From positions 10,116,050 to 10,180,049 of the forward strand of contig NC_064044.1 in the NCBI RefSeq assembly GCF_932526225.1: a DNA stretch of 64,000 nucleotides. The letters run 5' to 3'. A program made the translations under genes and the position numbers. The notes under the pieces are model-generated. The model searched no databases. It was not told the origin of the DNA and was given only the letters and a program-made list of their open reading frames with translations. The first letter of the stretch is position 1. Every line of letters starts with the position of its first letter. Origin of the DNA: Nematostella vectensis. Lineage: Eukaryota; Cnidaria; Anthozoa; Actiniaria; Edwardsiidae. Of the stretch, positions 60,601-64,000 are shown in pieces.

Positions 60601-63460
60601 GTCCGACAGAAGACCCAATGAACAAACTTATCAGAAGCCTGGGCACAAAAAGTCAACGTTTCTCAGAGTATAGCATGAGTATAAGGCGATTTTATTTTTC
60701 AGAAGTCGGAGAGGAAAAATAAAAGTACGCCTGACACAAATACTTGACGCGACGCCTGCCGCCCCTTTTCAAGCCGCTGTCAAAATATATCGGTTGTCAA
60801 TTGTCCCATTTAAATAACTGGCGCTGTAGCACAATCAAATGCCCAAATCAAATTATTAACAGTATTTATGTAAAGCAAAAAAAAAGTATTACAGTGGTGT
60901 TACGTGCAAGGGTAATAATTTTAGTAAGACGATCCCCGGTGAGGTAACTTTATGTAATTGATTTGAATGCTTTCAAAAAACTTTCTGAATTTGAAACAAA
61001 TATTTAGGGATCCATGGGTCCTTTCGGTCGTAGAACTGCCATTTGTCAATGGCCATTTGCCATTAGCCTGCGTGCAGCCGGAAATAGTTCCATGCAGGCT
61101 ATTTGCCATTTGCACTGACAACGTTTTTTGAAATAGGTGTATTCTTCTTAGGGAACGATTAAAGGGCCTGACACTCGGGCTACTCAGAGTAACAAATTCA
61201 TTGCATGCAAGCAAATGCTACATCGCGCCCGGCACGGCCGAGATAGGCTAGCGATAACCTATACTCAATCAAACATACGGCGGGGTTAGCACCTCCCAAC
61301 GGCAAGAATTCGCATGGATGTAAAACTTCTAAAATCAGTATTGTGCGACGTTAACCATAAAATCTTAGAGTACCCAAGTAATGCCATTGGAGTATGTATC
61401 CCAAAATGTTCAATACTGAAGAAAATTATCTTTAGGCAGAACCTAGTTGATCAGATAAATTAGATAAAAATGGTTCGGGATAATTAATTAAAATGCGGTT
61501 TGGGGTCTACTTAAAAGCGCGAAAATTTTGCTTTACATGTTCAACCTCATTACAAAGTAATCAAAAAAGAGCTAAAAATACTTTTATAAAATGTGTTGGG
61601 TGCGAAAAGGTACAATGACGAAAAACACCCACTCGTTGATGCATAATAAGGCGCATTTGTGAACTCAAATAGGTTCTGACATTTTCCTAAAGAGCTCGGA
61701 AGTAAAAGTATGTGAGAAATTATCAAAATAGTACAATGTGCATAATGTGATGGTACTCTTAGTAATTGTAGGTACTGGCACGTTTTGTTCCACATATCAA
61801 AAGAAAAATAGCCCGTTATCGGACACACGAGACGTTGAAAAATTACATAAACACGAGGGGTCAAAATTGTCAGTAGATGAAAAGACATGAACACGACGGG
61901 TCAAAAGTGGCGCGAAACACGACTCTTGCATTGAGAACTTTTAAAATTCCTACGGTTAAAAATCCCGAGCCTAAAACAATAAACGACTAGGAGATTGAGG
62001 TCTTATGGAAACATGGATGCCCCAAGCAAAGCCAGAACCATTCAGCCTAAATTAGCGCAAAGATATTTTAATCCATACAAATCCTTGCAAAGCTTCGGAC
62101 ATGCATTTGAGATGAAACCGGCCTTCGGGATTGATGAAGTTGGGATCTCCTTTCTCGCGTCTGGTGTGAACAATGGCCCAAATATTCCGTGTTCACACTA
62201 AATAAGCTTCATCTTTCAATACCTTAAAGATATCTAGACCTGTTAACAGCTAAAAAACAGGAGGGCCCTTCAATGCTTCAAAAATGTAGTTGTGTTTGTC
62301 TTGGAGTTTTTAATAAAATTGAAGTTTACTTTACTTTGAATGTGTTTTGTCAACAAGTTACTTTGTCAGATGCGTTGTCAGAAACAGACGCGCTAATAGT
62401 CTATATATTTTTTTGTTACTCTCTTAAGTATTTCTATAGAAAGTGCTCTTTTATTAAACACTAGAATCACTGAGTGATTCATTGCACTTTTTTACACTTC
62501 GTTGGCGATTAAAAGCAATGCTTCGTGTTTACGGAAAGGATAACAATCACATTTAGCAAACAGGATTATCACACCGTGAAAACCACCGTACGATTCTACC
62601 AGATGCGAACTATCTTTTCGGATGGAGCCTACTTTGAAAGACTGGACGATCCTGTTATCAAAGCAAGTGACCGAACATGTGGTCAACCCCCCGGAGAACC
62701 CTAGGGGCGCACGGCTAGGTGTTGAGTTCGCGTGGTTTTACTACATATCATTACAGTATAATACAATCACAAATCAAGGGCTGTTACCTGTGTGGGTCGG
62801 TTTACGCTCGGGTACCATTGGACAAAGAAATGCCATAGTCGTAGTAAAATGTCATAGGAATTCCGGCAAAGTGTTCACGGAAACCTCAGCGTGGCCTACA
62901 AGGCGAAACCACCATAAGTCAAGAACCCCTTTAAAGTGATTTTCCATATGGCGTAGAAAAGCATCAAAACTTCACGTCAAAGCCTTACTTAGTGAATTTC
63001 TGGAGCTTAACACGTAAATAAGGGATAAACTTTGCAGTAGAAAACCATTAAGTAATTTAGAATAAGGCCTGGCGGAAAAGTAATTAGTGATATACGCACC
63101 TATCATATCCTTAGATGCGAGATCTCGGCCGAACAGTGAAACATACTCTGGTCCACATCTGGGTTTTCCATAAACTTACACGTCCTTACACGAGCATTAA
63201 AATGCAATAATCGCGATCTTTGGTGATTTGGTGCCGGTGAGGAGTCTGTATGCGGTAGGTTACGGAGAGTTAATGTTCTTGTTGTCAATAAACTTCTACT
63301 CGAAGTAACCGATACCACAAATTCCCTCAATATCGTAATGTGATTTGCATGACAATTGGGAGGCTATGACAAGGGTGCTATGTCGACTCGTATTACGTCG
63401 GAAACACTCCGAAGGTTTACGGACTCTCTTCGGAGTCCCGTGTGTTGAGCTCGCAATAAC

Positions 63461-63491
<31 letters not shown>

Positions 63492-64000
63492 CAATACTCC
63501 CATAAAAGGGGGTGATCATCGGAAAAAAAAAACAATTTAAACCCTAAGGGATAGCCCCTTGGGTGTGGTCCACAGCAATTCTTACCTCTAAAATATAGCT
63601 CATTGAGTGTGGTCGAAGCAATTTCTAACCCTAAGAGATAGCAATGGTAACCATTTTCAGTTTTCGAGAATTTTGTTGCGGTCCCTAAGACACTGCCATC
63701 GAGCACACCCATATTGTGACAACTTTTGAGTACGGTTGTTAAGGGATAGGATTATTCATTAGCGTGAAACCCCATAAAGGATAGCAGAATCGGAAGAAAC
63801 GTTAAACATCCCCCTAAGGGATAGCAGTTGATAGAACTTTATACCTAAAAGAGAGAACGATCATCCCCGCCTACTTTTATGGGGAGCAACCCACCCCACC
63901 CCCCCCCCCCCCCCCCCTCGGGGGATGAAGGCTGTAAAAATCCACTTTATATCGAAAGAAGTCGAGACGAGTCTCGGATCATTGTCGGGTTGTCGTGGGA
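60601..64000. other. Region without a recognised gene
   Basis: A 105-codon plus-strand frame at 62,622-62,939 matches nothing I know. A poly-G run of about 27 sits near 63,461-63,487 and a poly-C run near 63,896-63,917. From 63,540 to 63,830 the phrase CCCTAAGGGATAGC and variants recurs irregularly. Confidence 0.4.

Noticed and set aside
62622-62939. 105-codon plus-strand ORF
   Set aside because: No domain, splice context or repeat support; could be chance.

Overview
The window looks like nuclear DNA of an invertebrate animal, most likely an anthozoan cnidarian (sea anemone or coral). The reasons are short coding exons with GT/AG introns, no bacterial operons, an AT-rich background packed with minisatellites and foldback elements, and a HEPN-NACHT receptor architecture that is abundant in anthozoans. 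The species assignment is inference. All three well-supported host genes lie on the minus strand.

1-11,964 holds the 5' part of a NOD-like receptor gene. Exon 11,112-11,964 encodes a DZIP3-type HEPN domain and a coiled coil, exon 10,477-10,764 the Walker A loop, and exon 1-1,542 Walker B, the rest of NACHT and the start of a leucine-rich region that runs off the window. All junctions agree in phase. The 8.9-kb second intron carries an array of four near-identical ~1.0-kb inverted-repeat elements separated by three 511-bp spacers, and a small duplicated cassette that may be an optional 45-nt exon.

12-29 kb is mobile-element territory: two fragments of a DUF7869-like transposase in opposite orientation (14.5-16.2 kb), an unidentified multi-exon minus-strand gene (17.3-21.1 kb) with a perfect 62-bp palindrome in one intron, a truncated TTF-finger/hAT-like ORF behind a TATA box (22.1-22.6 kb), and a broken L1/Tx1-type LINE (24.5-28.1 kb) lacking its 3' part.

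29.9-44.6 kb is a 17-exon RhoGAP gene of the ARHGAP18/28/40 family, reconstructed exon by exon with matching phases (833 codons from the first internal ATG to the stop). Its introns hold at least six different minisatellites, one of which consists of tandem copies of the exon-end/5' splice site. 44.6-53.1 kb is mostly intergenic, with a 62-bp minisatellite, a TAA/CAATAA microsatellite, a 716-bp inverted-repeat element with 8-bp target duplications, a hairpin element and a tRNA-derived SINE.

53.15-58.24 kb is a three-exon gene for a 434-residue protein with two SH3 domains; it too carries tandem copies of an exon-end/5' splice site. 58.3-64 kb shows no recognisable gene, only two arrays of a 41-bp minisatellite, a foldback element and long G/C homopolymers.

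The most unusual observation is that two neighbouring, unrelated genes each carry a minisatellite built from their own 5' splice site.
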